From NCBI GenBank assembly GCA_006503535.1, contig QYRS01000007.1, forward strand, positions 2,232,001 to 2,296,000: 64,000 nt of DNA. Reading direction: 5' to 3'. The notes beneath the pieces are model-generated. The model was not told the DNA's origin and made no database searches. It saw only the letters and a program-made list of their open reading frames with translations. The translations under genes were made by a program, and so were the position numbers. Source of the stretch: Arthrinium phaeospermum. Lineage: Eukaryota; Ascomycota; Sordariomycetes; Amphisphaeriales; Apiosporaceae. This document shows positions 46,960-58,394 of this stretch, one piece after another (within the stretch, counting starts at the first letter, position 1; every line of letters starts with the position of its first letter).

Positions 46960-47247
46960 ATTTAGGTAGTTTTTGAGCTTCCGCGTTGAAGTAGACGGGT
47001 AATGGCATAACTGCGTCACAAGTCGTCGATGTGTCACTGCTTATGATTATATAAGTCTATTGATAATCGCAAAAGAGTATCTTACACTAACCACCTATTT
47101 ACTGAGCTCTTCTTGCCACTCTAAGTTTGTACAACAGCCACCGGTACCGGTATCACACCTGGACATCCGCTACTCAACCAACGATACTCCACGTATTCCC
47201 TCAAGGTTTTCTTCCGAAATATAACACATGCATACCTCTCACACGCA
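46960..47247. other. Convergent intergenic region
   Basis: A 288-nt gap between two stop codons. It holds only 3' flanks. Confidence 0.5.
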
Positions 47248-48280
47248 TCACGCCTGTAATCCCATCTCGTGAAAGGCCCCCGGCGCCATTCCGTTGGCCA
47301 TCTCGTGCCGCATTTGTTCGCTCGGCAGTTCAGTCGGCGACCGCACCCCGCTGAGCTCAGAGACGTCCTTCTGTTGCTCATGGTGCGGCGGAGACAGCTC
47401 GCCAGCGGCATCGTAGTGGAGGCTGTCCGGACCGCCTTCGTGTTGCTTCGTCATGCCGGGCTTGCCGGAACCTACGGCTGCTCCCGCCACGGTATGGTCG
47501 CCGTTGTGGCGGTTGTTGTTCCTCTTCCACCTCCTTTGGTACAGCAATAGTAGGCCCGCGGCTAGACCAACAACACCGACAGCGCCGACTGCGATCCCGG
47601 CGATGGTCCCGCCCGACAGAGCAGAGGAGGAAGATGGCGGGGAGGAGGAGGTCGTTGCTGGAGGCGCCGCCGTCGTCGTCGTGAGCGTCGAGCCGGTGGG
47701 GGTCGAGGGAAAGGAAGTCGACGCGGACATTACGCAGGCGACGGTCGGGACCGTCGACGCGAAGTGCTCGCTCTCTGGTAGAGTCTTCACCCCCGTCGCA
47801 GTGCAGCCAACGGCCTCCATTTTACCCTGGTAGAAACCGTTGGACCCAGGCTCGCAGCAGAAGCCGCCGTTCTCGAGGGTGCCGTTTCCGCCCCATAGCG
47901 TGTACGTCGGATCCGGGCACTGGGTTACATGATAGCGTCGTTAGTCTTTGTTCAGACAAGCGATAAAAGGGTAACGGCAATGCAGTCAGACAGTGGGGGA
48001 TTCAATGTACCTGAGGACTAGACGACGCCTGGGATGTACAGTCCTCGCCGGCCTTGCAGCAATAGTTGCCCCAAAAATCCCCTTCCCCCGCGCAAGCGAG
48101 GCCGGGCGGACAGCAGCGCTGCTGTAGGCCTTTACCGCAGTTGACGGGCGCGTCGACGGGACAGTTGTTCGCGTCCACTCGGAGAGACCATCCTCCCTCG
48201 AAGGGACAGACTGTGGCGGACTGGGCCAGCGCCGGTACGCTGAGCAATAATAACAAGATGAAGAAGGGTAAAGTCAACAT
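47248..48280 (-). CDS. Cys-rich ectodomain single-pass membrane protein
   Basis: Two exons, 48280-48011 and 47919-47248 (91-nt intron), encode 313 aa. The start at 48280 gives a typical signal peptide (MLTLPFFILLLLLSVPALAQ); in-frame Met codons further upstream would bury it. The ectodomain is dense in cysteines: CPVDAPVNCGKGLQQRCCPP, GNYCCKAGEDC, then after the junction CPDPTYTLWGG and GGFCCEPGSNGFYQG. A Ser/Thr/Pro stalk leads to one membrane span (about 193-217), followed by a basic QRRWKR and a hydrophilic tail of about 95 residues. The double CC motifs resemble those of fungal surface proteins of unknown function. A cell-surface receptor or wall-associated role is inferred from the layout. 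Confidence 0.8.
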
Positions 48281-49056
48281 GTGGAATGTCGTGTCGGTAG
48301 TCAGAGATGGACCCGTTGCTACTAGACGCATGGCAGACTTGTTACCCTCGCTGGGTATGGGACGGACTGACCTAAACAGATGAATTATTCCAAAGGTGAG
48401 TAGTTGGTGTGTCGTTAGAAGGCCGGTTGGGACGAAAGAAACCGGAAAGATTCCAGAAACAGTGGCTACCCGCTGGCTCCAACGGTATGGGTGACACGTG
48501 GTCTGAAAGGAAGATGCGACGAAGCAACATGGTGTTACACATACACAGGCCAATGGTGGTACAACGTCTACACTGGCGTTATTCGGCGTTCGCGCAAGCC
48601 TACCACGACGGGCCAGTAGCAACAGGAAACCCTAGCCTCAAGGACATTTTCCAAGGATCTACAACCAGATTAGATACCACCAAATCCATGCTATATTCAG
48701 CCGCAGCCTTGATGGGACTCTCACCGATACGATACGGCGTAGGAGCCAGAGTTGGATACGTACCTATTAATACGATGCCGCGAAGAAAAATTCTCGGCGC
48801 TTCCTATTTTCTTCCGGTGATCAATTGAGAAGGTACTAGAAACGGCAAACGATCTAATTTGCTTCTATTTCAAACACATGCCTAAGTATGCAAGAACCCG
48901 GCAAGAAACAGATGCCCTTCGTAACACAGAGACGGACAGCACAACTTTAATATAGCTGAAACCCGAGATTTTCAAGTGAAATTCTTTACCAAATTCCTTT
49001 CCAGCTTCTGTGCATCCTAAACCTCCTCCATACCAATCCACATCAACCAACCCAAC
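48281..49056. other. Divergent intergenic region
   Basis: This lies between the Cys-rich membrane protein (-) and the first CorA-like paralogue (+). No other gene is seen. Confidence 0.45.
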
Positions 49057-51077
49057 ATGGATCCAAAAGAGGAAGAGGAATCACCCTGGTATATGTGTGA
49101 CCTGCCACAAGATGAGCGAGTTCGGCGCGCGGATGAGAACAGAGCTTCACCCTCATCTACAGAGAGGCCAGGGACCATCTCGCCAACCACGAAGAGCCTT
49201 TCTGACTTGGGAGAAGCATTCCTAGGAGTGTTCAGATTCGCACCGCTGCTAGTCGATGGAGGCCTTCCGCGCATAAATCTACAGCGCGAGCTGCTGCGTC
49301 CCGTGTCTGGTAACGACATCCCCCATGCGCCCAGTACGGTCCGTGACGAAGTCCCATGTTTGGCCTCTCTTCGGCTAGACGAGGGAGACTCTGGAGTAGG
49401 CATTCACGGCAACCCAAACACCACAGAGAAAGCCTCAAATGCCAGTAACCGAGCCGGCATCGCCATGTTTATCCGCCAGTTTTGGCCAGATGCATCGGAC
49501 TCCACGATGAATCGAGAGATGGTTGGACCGTTATTTGAAAGCCACGAAAGCATGGGTTATGATATGATGAGCTGGCTTGCCTGTCAGAACCTGAACAATG
49601 AACAGGTTGCCCTGACTCTGATTTCAAAAACGTCAAACGGGACTTACGTCCCATATCTGGGAGAGAAGGTATATCTGTCGTTTGCCAAATTTCGTATCAA
49701 ATGGAGGTGATCCTAACTATGATATAGTCTCGAGTCCTAGTTCTCAAGTCATCCGATCGTCAAGAGGACGACATCACATCCCTCATATCGCCGGACACGT
49801 CTGTACGATCGCTATTGCCTTCGGGCCAAATCTGGTAAGCTAGTCGAGTTACTCAAACCACAAAATGGCGGATCATTAACTTGTTTCAGGTCCTTCAACC
49901 CCTCTGGCCCATGGGTTATGTCTCTCCCGACGATCGCCGGCATTATGTGCCTTTTGTCACATCCAGACAAAACGTCGTTGGCAGCAACCGACTCTCCCGA
50001 CCGAGACATGATGTGGTGCTTCGATTCTCTCCAAGCCTTCTGCCGGTTTGAAAACCCAGAGGAGACGAAGCCGCCCATCTCCTACTCCCTTGGCACCTAT
50101 GCCGACACATGGATGTACTTGCACTTCATTGCCCATTCGTACTGCATGGTTGACGAAGGTCGATGGAGATCCGAGTTTGAGCACCCCAAGGACCCGGGGA
50201 TGCTGTCTAACCGTCGTATCGTTACCGTATCCGGTGTGGGCACGTTCCGGGAGAGCCGTGCGTGGATTGCGGTGCGAACAGCCACAGGCGACTCGGAAAG
50301 TGATACGCCGTCTCCTTCGGATGTGGCTGTCATTGTCTCTGACTATGGCCACAGGCGCTTGAACCTCGAAGGCCATTGCTGGCGGGAGCGTGGCATCGTG
50401 GGCTACAGTCAAAGCAAGGGAGTCGCGCTTTTCCTCATGCTGGTTTGGAACCAGGTGGACACTTGGTTCAAGGAATGGAAAGTCTGCATCGATAGCCTGG
50501 ATCGGATGCTGGAAGTGAAGGTATCTCATTGCACCATATGTTTGCCAAGACCTATTCATATACTGACGTATTTAATCAGTGGGAGCATCTTGCCAGCCAT
50601 AAGAAACTCTTGGATATGATGGAGTGCCGCAATCGCTCCAGTGAGGCTTTCAACATGCTGCAGACTCTGAGCGTCTTCCGCAGGGAGATTGGTCTAACCC
50701 CACGGACTCTCAAGCGTATGCACGACGAGTGGAAGTCAACGTACGGAGGGAATATCCGAGTCGATTCCCCTCGATTCCGCGAGTCACGCGTGACTCAAAC
50801 GCTTGATGAGAGCTGGGACAGGCTGCTGGGCCATATGAACCAGAGTTATGACAGTCTCATAACACAAGTAAAGGAGAAAGAGGCAAAGCTACGGAATTTG
50901 CGAGCTGATGTAAGTATATAAACACTTTCTGGATCTACGATGTGACAAGATGTCTAACAGCGTACAGATAGCCCATTCCGTGAGATAAGAGTGCTGAGGG
51001 CTACGATGCGGAAGTCTGAGGAGCGTAAACGAGCGGAAAGAGTAGGGAATGCAGGAAGCTTATGGAAGTGGTCTTGA
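49057..51077 (+). CDS. CorA-like soluble-domain protein, tandem copy 1
   Basis: Exons 49057-49668, 49728-49834, 49890-50520 and 50580-50909 are secure by frame and by match to the second copy. The last exon is uncertain: starting at 50961 it ends at 51077 (598 aa), or starting at 50968 it ends at 50988 (566 aa). Landmarks are IRQFWPDAS, MGYDMMSWLACQNLNNEQ, GIMCLLSHPDK, MMWCFDSLQAFCRFENPEET, YSLGTYADTWMYLHFIAHSY, LFLMLVWNQVDTW and a C-terminal coil KEKEAKLRNLRAD. From memory this layout is that of fungal CorA-like proteins, which normally continue into two membrane helices. Here no membrane segment follows. There is no signal peptide. Function unknown. Confidence 0.72.
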
Positions 51078-51966
51078 ACACCAAGCTACATTAAGTTGAG
51101 AAACGTTGTCCCACCTCACTGGTAGAACATGCAGTTGGATGTCTCGGAGGAACTCGATGGAAAAGACGGGGTCATGCGGTCATCACCATGAAAAGTACCA
51201 ACCTGCCTGATCGCCATGTCCTTTGACATATCTTAGCATAGACATTGCTCAATAGATGAAGATACACAGTAGCTACATGGATAGTAGAAGTTGAATCAGC
51301 TCTACTTAATTGAGACGTTCGTCTGGACTATAGTGAAAGAAGTCCTTGCATCTGATACACTAGCAGTAAGTAGGTACGTATACGAAGGGGAGCAAACTGT
51401 AAGGACAGTTTCGGTGGCAGGGGTTGTGCAAGACCGTTTGCGACGGCATGCAGTCATTCGACGTGAAGTCCCCGGTCATGCATGTCGTAGTCCTCCATAC
51501 GTTTACTAAGCATAAAGACGGAGCCATAGTTGCTAATCAAGTTTCAAAACACTGACCGTCTCTCCTGGGAGAACAATGATTCGGTTAGTAATTATCCTAC
51601 AAGATATGAAGTCAGCCAGTGAGGAATTACGCTCACCTTAGATTTACATAGGCTCGGGGCGAAAGCACAAAAAGAATGATCCAGAAACATGTACTATGTG
51701 CACATATCAACGATGTCACGCCAGCAAACGTTGGACGTCGCCCAGGGACAAACGGTGATTTCCAGAACAAAGCTCTGCGTTTGCCGAGTGTACTGACTTC
51801 TCTAAACGAACTGAGACTGATACCCTTCGCACCTTCAGGATGGCTCTTATGCTTCGTCCAAACCCCTTCATACAAACATCTGCGGATCGAAAAGAGCCAT
51901 ATAAACCACTCTCTGGCTCACACAAGACGGTGTACGACAAGACTGGACCAGCACATACATCACGAC
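51078..51966. other. Spacer between tandem CorA-like copies
   Basis: About 0.9 kb with no gene recognised and no transposon ends seen. A TATAAA at 51900-51905 lies about 60 nt before the next ATG. Confidence 0.45.
51900..51905 (+). promoter_or_regulatory. TATA box of second CorA-like copy
   Basis: TATAAA, 62 nt upstream of the ATG at 51967, a fitting core-promoter position. Confidence 0.45.
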
Positions 51967-53864
51967 ATGGATCCGGAGCAACCTGATAAGAGCCCGGGAG
52001 CTCTTGTACCCAATGAGAAGAACCTCTTGAGTCTGAGGGAGAAGTTCCTCAGTGTCTTCGGGGTCGCTTCGGTGCTAATTGATGAGAAACTTCCCCAAAC
52101 ACACCTTCAGCATGACTTGTTGGACTCGGGAGACGCACGCACGCATATGGGACCTATCCCTGGTAATGACTTTCATGCTGCTTCAGGTATCATCCCCGAC
52201 GGAAAGGCTTGGTCGGCGTCTCTGCGACTTGACGAGACAGATTGCGACGAAACTCGTGTCCTGTATGCGCATGTTCGCCAGCATCCCTATACAACAGAAA
52301 AGGCTACTGCTATCGTTGAGGCAGCTGCGACCGTCATACGCAATTTCTGGCCAGACACCGCAAAGTACAAGATGAACCAACAACAATACGGACGGCGGTT
52401 CAAAGATATCAAGTACATGGACTACGATATGATCAGCTGGCTGGCCTCCGAAGACCTGAACGACGAAGGGATTGCCGTGAACTATGTCGCGGAGATTGCT
52501 GGAAAATGTGTTCCGGATATTGTCTATACACTGAGTGTGGGTACCCATGGCTTGCATATTTGGTAATCAACAAGAGTTTGTTCTAATTCGATTATAGACC
52601 GGGAGATTACTAGCTCTGAAATCATCAGAACTAGAACACATACGCAAGTTCCTACCTTGGAGAATTCTCCCCCAACCTCCAGGACAAGTCTGGTGAGCAC
52701 ATGTACTCGTTCCAATAACCAATACTACAGGATTTCTGACATGGGCCAGGTCTTTCACTTCATGGAGGCCATGGGTCATCTCGTTCCCTGTCATTGCTAG
52801 TATCATGTGCCTGCTGTCGAACCCGGACAAAAAAGCAACATCCGAGTACCCCGATCGCGATATGGCGTGGTGTTTGGATTCGCTCCAAGCGTTTTGCCGT
52901 TTAGCAAGTCCAGGCGAGACGACTCGACCGCTTTCCTATTCCCTCGGCACCTATGAGGACCCATGGATGCATATGCATTTCATTGTTCATACATACCATA
53001 AGGTCGACGACCCGGAGGCCGCCGAGCTAGAGCCCGTGATGTGGTCTGGGATGTTGCTTGAGCGTCGTAAGGTCGTCGTGCCTGATGTCGGGACATTCCG
53101 GGAGACCCGTATATTGGTTATAATGCGATCAACCATGGGCGAAGCAGACCAGTATCTTCAACGCAATGATAGAATAAAAGAACCATGCCCTTCGGAGGTA
53201 GGTGTCATCCTGTCTGAATTTGGTCATATGAGCCTTAACATCAGTCCTGAACATTGGTCGGAGCGCGATATCAAAGTCAGCGACGAAACCGGTGGAATTC
53301 CACTTTTTCAGATGCTAGTTTGGACACAGGTGGATGCATGGTACGACGGGTGGGAGGCTTGCTTGACCAAAGTGGATGAAGTTCTCGATTTGAAGGTAAT
53401 GATGCCCACCCCTTTCCGATACCTTCGATCTACACAGCACTCACTACAAATAGTGGAAGGACTTGGAGGACCCGGCGAAATTGTGCGACTTGCTTGATGA
53501 ACGACCGATCGAGCGCTCCCAGACGGCGTTCAACATCATCCAGCTTCTTGGCGTCTTTCGCAAGCAGATTGATGTAACCCTGCAAGCAATTAAACGCTTG
53601 TATAAAGAGTGGAAGACAACTTACAGGGGCGCGGGTGCTTATTACGATTCGCTCTTCCGATTTGAATCGGCAACTCATAAACTTCTTGTTGAGAATTGGG
53701 CCAAGGTGCTCAGCCATGTTGATGAACTTCATGCCAAACTTCTAACCCAACTCAAGGAGAAGGAAGCAGGTCTCCGAGGTCTCCGGGATGATGTAGGTCT
53801 AGACACACCCGTTCTGTGATTACAAGACACTGATACCGCACAGATCACCCACACCAAAATATGA
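51967..53864 (+). CDS. CorA-like soluble-domain protein, tandem copy 2
   Basis: Exons 51967-52536, 52598-52692, 52750-53395, 53454-53792 and a tiny last exon 53844-53864 give 556 aa; the first donor (GTGGGT) is weak and the last exon is uncertain. The frame stays open upstream of the ATG, but MDPEQPDK parallels MDPKEEEE of copy 1. Matching blocks are VIRNFWPDTA, MDYDMISWLASEDLNDEG, SIMCLLSNPDK, MAWCLDSLQAFCRLASPGET, YSLGTYEDPWMHMHFIVHTY, LFQMLVWTQVDAW and LKEKEAGLRGLRDD. The four main introns sit at equivalent positions in both copies, so they arose by tandem duplication. As in copy 1, the protein stops where family members would enter the membrane region. Function unknown. Confidence 0.72.
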
Positions 53865-54179
53865 ACTCTCAATCAAGACTATCGTCGGAGGACAACGTCA
53901 GTACTGCACACAGCGTGTTCGGTATGCAGCTGTGGATAACAGGCTGAAACTAAAAGACATTTTCTACTGTGAGAAGGGTTATGAATGGTATTAATGTTAA
54001 TACGCCCTGATTAAGGACGTTGAGCGAGCTGGCCAGCAAACGTGGTGTTCTCAGATAAGCTATGGAAGGAGGTGGGACATAGTCGCGGGACCTAAGCCCC
54101 TACACTATCACCGTATCAGCGTCCATGAAACAGTCTCAGATCATGTATGATATTGTAAATACCTTCGGGAACTAGCAGA
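53865..54179. other. Short intergenic region
   Basis: Convergent 3' flanks of the second CorA-like copy and the small mitochondrial-type gene. Nothing else is recognised. Confidence 0.45.
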
Positions 54180-54476
54180 TCAACCCTCGTCTTCAGGCTT
54201 CTTGGCCCAGATCTTGGGCGCAACATTCAGCCACGTCAGGCTCTCCATGGTCGCCAGGGCCGTCACTGCGCTGTAGAAAATGATGCGCCCACGCCTCGTC
54301 GACACGATGTCGCTGACTTTGAAGCCGGGAAGCTGCGGCTCCTCTTCTTGAGATTTCTTGTCTCTGTTGTTGGTCAAATGCCTAGACGAGGAAAAGGATG
54401 CATGCTGCTGGTATTTGGGCAGCAGGTGCCAGCTGCGGGACGGAAGCACTGCTGCTCTGCTTGTGATTGAGAACAT
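54180..54476 (-). CDS. Small mitochondrial-type membrane protein (98 aa)
   Basis: An intronless frame of 98 aa. The N terminus (MFSITSRAAVLPSRSWHLLP) is basic and hydroxylated with no acidic residue, and is followed by a SSSRHL stretch, fitting a mitochondrial presequence. A Glu-rich hinge and the block VSDIVSTRRGRIIFYSAVTA lead into one moderately hydrophobic span (about 66-85), ending KIWAKKPEDEG. It looks like a small inner-membrane protein of the kind that accompanies respiratory complexes, but I cannot match a family. Compact size, presequence and promoter-like flanks support it as real. Confidence 0.65.
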   Translation of the reverse strand: MFSITSRAAVLPSRSWHLLPKYQQHASFSSSRHLTNNRDKKSQEEEPQLPGFKVSDIVSTRRGRIIFYSAVTALATMESLTWLNVAPKIWAKKPEDEG

Positions 54477-55148
54477 TTGAAGGGGATATATGATGGTTAA
54501 AAGGGTATGCCGTCAAACCTGAAGAACGCCCTCCCAAAAGGAGTCCAATTTATATTGTTGCACAATTTCTGGTCGGGTCATCAATTTGGCCGAGTCTGAC
54601 AGCTAGAGGGCGAAACAAGTGCGAACCCAACTGACCCAACACCCAATTTCCACGTGACCTGCACGTATTGAAAAGCAGACAGCAATGTTTGCACGTACAA
54701 TCAACCTAAAGAAGCTATGTGTGCCCATGTACAGAGTAGTGTTTGTATTATCAGTGAAGCAGTCGGTTGTGTACTTCGTACAACGTTGTGAATGTAGAGC
54801 TGTGTACCGTTTCCACAAGAAAGCAGTCCTCAATCCGATTGTTTGAGACGGTGATTGAAGGCAGGCAGTTACGCCAACAACAATAACATCAGGTCTACTT
54901 TTATTTCACTGCCGACAGCCCTTCGAATGGAACATGATCTACAGGATTCCTGCCTTCATCTGACTGTTGACACTATCCTAGTAAATGGAAACAAAGAAAC
55001 CTCGATCTGTCACATTTGATCTCAATTGACAACCAATCTCCAACATTGCATTTTCACTTTCAAACCTGGAAACCTACACCATACTGCACCTCAAATAGGT
55101 GATCGAATCTGATTGGTTGTATTTACAAGGATTCAGCAACTTGCAGCC
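54477..55148. other. Divergent promoter region
   Basis: This lies between the small mitochondrial-type gene (-) and the VWA gene (+). No gene is recognised. Confidence 0.45.
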
Positions 55149-55994
55149 ATGGAGCCCGAATCCGAAGCCAGCTCTCCCAGTCAGCCACCCTACCCTCTGG
55201 GTGAGGGAATCCCCGAACTCACCCGAACCCAAGTCAGCAACGACAAAGACCCCTTCGCCTTCCTCGAGGTCTTCGACACCGTCTTCCTGATCGACGACTC
55301 GGAGTCGATGCAGCCGTACTGGCACGAGGTCATCGCCCTCGTCTGCGCCGTCGTCCCCGTCTGCTGCGAGCGCGACCCCAACGGCATCGACCTCTACTTC
55401 GTCAACCACCGGCCCCGCGGCCACCACCTCTTCTCCTCCATCGAGAAGAGCGGCTACCGCGGCATCGGCCTCGCCGTCGGCTCGCCCCGCCAGAGCGACA
55501 ACGTGGCCGGCATCCTCCACCAGGTCAAGCCGCAGGGCCGCGCCAGGCTGGGGGCCCGGCTGGACGGCATCTTGACCAAGTACGTCACCGACTACAGCTT
55601 CCTGACGCGGCTGCACAGCAATCGGTACTGCAAGCGCCCGATGAACCTCATCGTCGTCACGGCCGGCCACATCGAGGATTCTATGTATGACACGCTGGAT
55701 GCGGCTGCGCGGGAGCTCGACCGCGTCAACGCGCCGTCTTACCAGGCTGGGGTTCAGCTGTTTCAGATCGGCAACGACCCGAAGGTGCGCGCGGGCATGA
55801 AGGTGAAGGACGAGATGTACAAGCGAGAGGGAACGCGTGACATGGTGGACACGGCTACATGGAACGGCAAGCCAGGCGTCCTGTCGGCTGAGGGAGTACT
55901 TAAGGTCGTTTTGGGGGCGGTATCGCGATCACTGGACAGATCGGTGGTTACTCCCATGGGTCTACTGGCCAAGGAGGTTGAAAAGAAGAAGTAA
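55149..55994 (+). CDS. von Willebrand factor A domain protein
   Basis: An intronless frame of 281 aa. The Met at 55149 (GCCATGG context) is preferred to an upstream non-ATG extension. After a Ser/Pro-rich N terminus the VWA fold begins with VFDTVFLIDDSESM, giving a perfect DxSxS metal-ion site at Asp49, Ser51 and Ser53. The strand MNLIVVTAGHIEDS and the helix between support a Rossmann-like VWA domain spanning about 42-230. There is no signal peptide or membrane span, so it is likely cytosolic. Single-domain VWA proteins of this size are frequent in filamentous fungi and of unknown function. The C-terminal end is Lys-rich. Confidence 0.85.
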   Translation: MEPESEASSPSQPPYPLGEGIPELTRTQVSNDKDPFAFLEVFDTVFLIDDSESMQPYWHEVIALVCAVVPVCCERDPNGIDLYFVNHRPRGHHLFSSIEKSGYRGIGLAVGSPRQSDNVAGILHQVKPQGRARLGARLDGILTKYVTDYSFLTRLHSNRYCKRPMNLIVVTAGHIEDSMYDTLDAAARELDRVNAPSYQAGVQLFQIGNDPKVRAGMKVKDEMYKREGTRDMVDTATWNGKPGVLSAEGVLKVVLGAVSRSLDRSVVTPMGLLAKEVEKKK

Positions 55995-56718
55995 AAGATG
56001 AGGCTGGTCGGCAGTAGCTTACGGGGTTGTCCACTTCCGTTTACTCAACGAGTGACTAGCAAAAAGACGCAGGTGGTCAGTGCCAGACAGATAATCAGTA
56101 AATAGCTTAAACGGTATGAGCAACCGGAGGAACGAAGTTCCCCGGTCCTGGTGATCCAAAATAGCATCCGGTAGAAGGGTTACTAAATGGAAAGAACTAC
56201 AGGCAGGACGTTGCCATTGCCCTGCTACTACATATTATCGAATTATTCGGATGAAAAAGATGCAATGTAGTAACTCGCGAGTGTTGACTGGCATACCTGG
56301 ACAGAACTATTTATAGATCCAAGGTCCATTCCGGGATACTCTCCCTCCTGTTGGTCAGACCTATCAAGCAATATGATGTAAGCGAGCTTTGGATCCGCCG
56401 TTGAGGGCGATGTGGCTTGTTATGCATCTTCCGTGGGCCCAATCAACAGCAGCATAAGTGTTTGACAGATAGGCGCACATCAGCCAGCTACGTCATATCT
56501 ATATCAGCGGCGCTTTGAATCTGAAATGCTGATTTAACGCTGTCGTATTAGCCAAAGGTCATTCCGTGGTATCATATTGTAGTATTGAGACGGGATAGTA
56601 GTCATCTTCTTTCTTTTGGAGTTTTCTTGTCGCATAGATGTTGAGCTGTGCCATACATAAGTTTTGTTGAACGTCTCTTCGCCAACCACAAAGCCGACCC
56701 CATTCTTGCAAATCCACC
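55995..56718. other. Intergenic region
   Basis: No gene recognised. AT-rich stretch near 56,230. Confidence 0.4.
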
Positions 56719-58394
56719 ATGTGGACAAATACAGTACCCCCGGATTCGTCGTTAACCTTGGTGGCATGTACTGGTCTTGGGAATTTCACGAACACCCTAT
56801 CGTGCTGCACGGCTAACAACTTTACTGACCCTGTGTGTCATGGCACCCTCTCAACGATGCTGCAAAACGGCTGCCCGAATCGTGGCAGTGACTGCATCGC
56901 CAGCTGCACCGATTCAGAGTGGATTTACTCTTCCATGATCGAAAACAACGGCTTCGGCGACGGAAGCGGCCCGCGAGCGCGATATTCTGCTTGCGTCAAT
57001 TTGCCGGCCTTAGCGAGAGCATCTTTGCACCACGAACTGCCGCCCGAGATCTCCGGTGTCGTAGATAAATACGTGCCTCGGAACACCACTGAGCAAAAAC
57101 TCGAGGCCGTGACGGCCGCCGTCACCGATTGCCTCTCTTCGACTTGCCGAAACTCCAGGGAGGGCCGGGATGGCCCGCACAGTTGCTACAACGAGTACTG
57201 CTCGCCCACGACGCTCCTCACGAATAGCACCGCCCCAAACGTGACTGCCATCAACAACTGTATCTACAAGCTATGCCACCAGGACGACTACGGCCAGCTT
57301 CCCTACGCCGATGCTGACGTAGTGGGAATAGGGGTACGTTTCACTCATGCGCGATTTTCCACCTTCTAAGCTAAGTCGTCCTTTGATAGGTCTTCGTGTC
57401 ATACCTGATGCAGTGCGGGTTACTTGTCGTGATATGGGCACTTCTCATGTTCGCGTCACTATCGCGTCGCAAGTCCCCCTCGGAAAGAAGACCCAACCCG
57501 GACCATGACCATGAGCGCCGCAAAGACAAGGACAATCTCGAGGCCACTCTCGACCTCCTCGAGAACTTCCATCAGTCCCAGTGCTATTTTGTGGGGTCCC
57601 TCATGGTGGCCGCGCTGGCGTACGGCATCTTCGAGAGGAACATGCTGGTGGTCTTCATGCTGATCCCGCTGGCCACCAATGGCGTTTTGCCAGTCGTCTT
57701 CACCTACCTGCTTCTGGTGTATTACCGGAAATCGACCAAACCCCATGCCCTACTGACTACGGCCGCCTACACGCTTTCTTCGGTTGTGTATTGGATTCTG
57801 TATCGCCAGTTCAACCCGCAGCACAACGACCCGAGAGACTACAGGGTATACCAGCAGTTCATGTTCAAGGCGTCCGATATTCCAGCGTGCAAGGGCTACT
57901 CGGGCCTTACGGTGTGTCCGGACAACACCAGGCTGGGGTTCAATGAGGTCCGCGAGGCGTCATCCAAGCTCAGAAACCTAACGCCAATCATCTGGACGCT
58001 CTCCACCGCAGTCCTGCTCGGGTTACTGGGTTATGTAAGCGGGCTGCTCCGGCCTGTTCTTCGTCGGCTTCAGCAGTGGCGGGAGAAGGACAGGGTGCGG
58101 TACCACACTTCGCCGGGCGACCAACAGTACTCCGAGCTCAAGGCGAATGAGTAAAGACGTCCTTCTCGTACCGTTCGGGAGTTCACGCGAAGAGACTTCG
58201 TGTTTGGGTTGGTGATGGTCATATGCCTGGCGGCCATGGGCATGCAGCTCTCCCTTCTCACTATTGCACACTCGTTGCACATGATGGACACGGCCGACTG
58301 GAGCTTTGGCCAGATCGTCGCGGTCACGGTTTGGATCCCACCCTTCTTGGAGTATATATACGGACGGATAGGTAGGTGTATGTCTCCAGCATGA
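56719..58394 (+). CDS. Polytopic membrane protein with Cys-rich N-terminal domain
   Basis: Exons 56719-57333 and 57390 onward (56-nt intron). Read to the first stop at 58152-58154 it is 459 aa. The same frame stays open after that stop and encodes two further membrane-like spans (FGLVMVICLAAMGMQLSLLT, then QIVAVTVWIPPFLEYIYGRI) to a stop at 58394. A 42-nt candidate intron, 58151-58192 (GTAAAG...CGAAG), would remove the stop and give 525 aa. The N-terminal 200 residues hold many cysteines and several Asn-X-Ser/Thr sites (NFTNTLSCC, RNTTE, TNSTAPNVT) and are probably extracellular. No ordinary signal peptide precedes them. About four hydrophobic spans lie between 57,396 and 58,060. Function unknown; a surface sensor or channel is possible. 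Confidence 0.72.
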
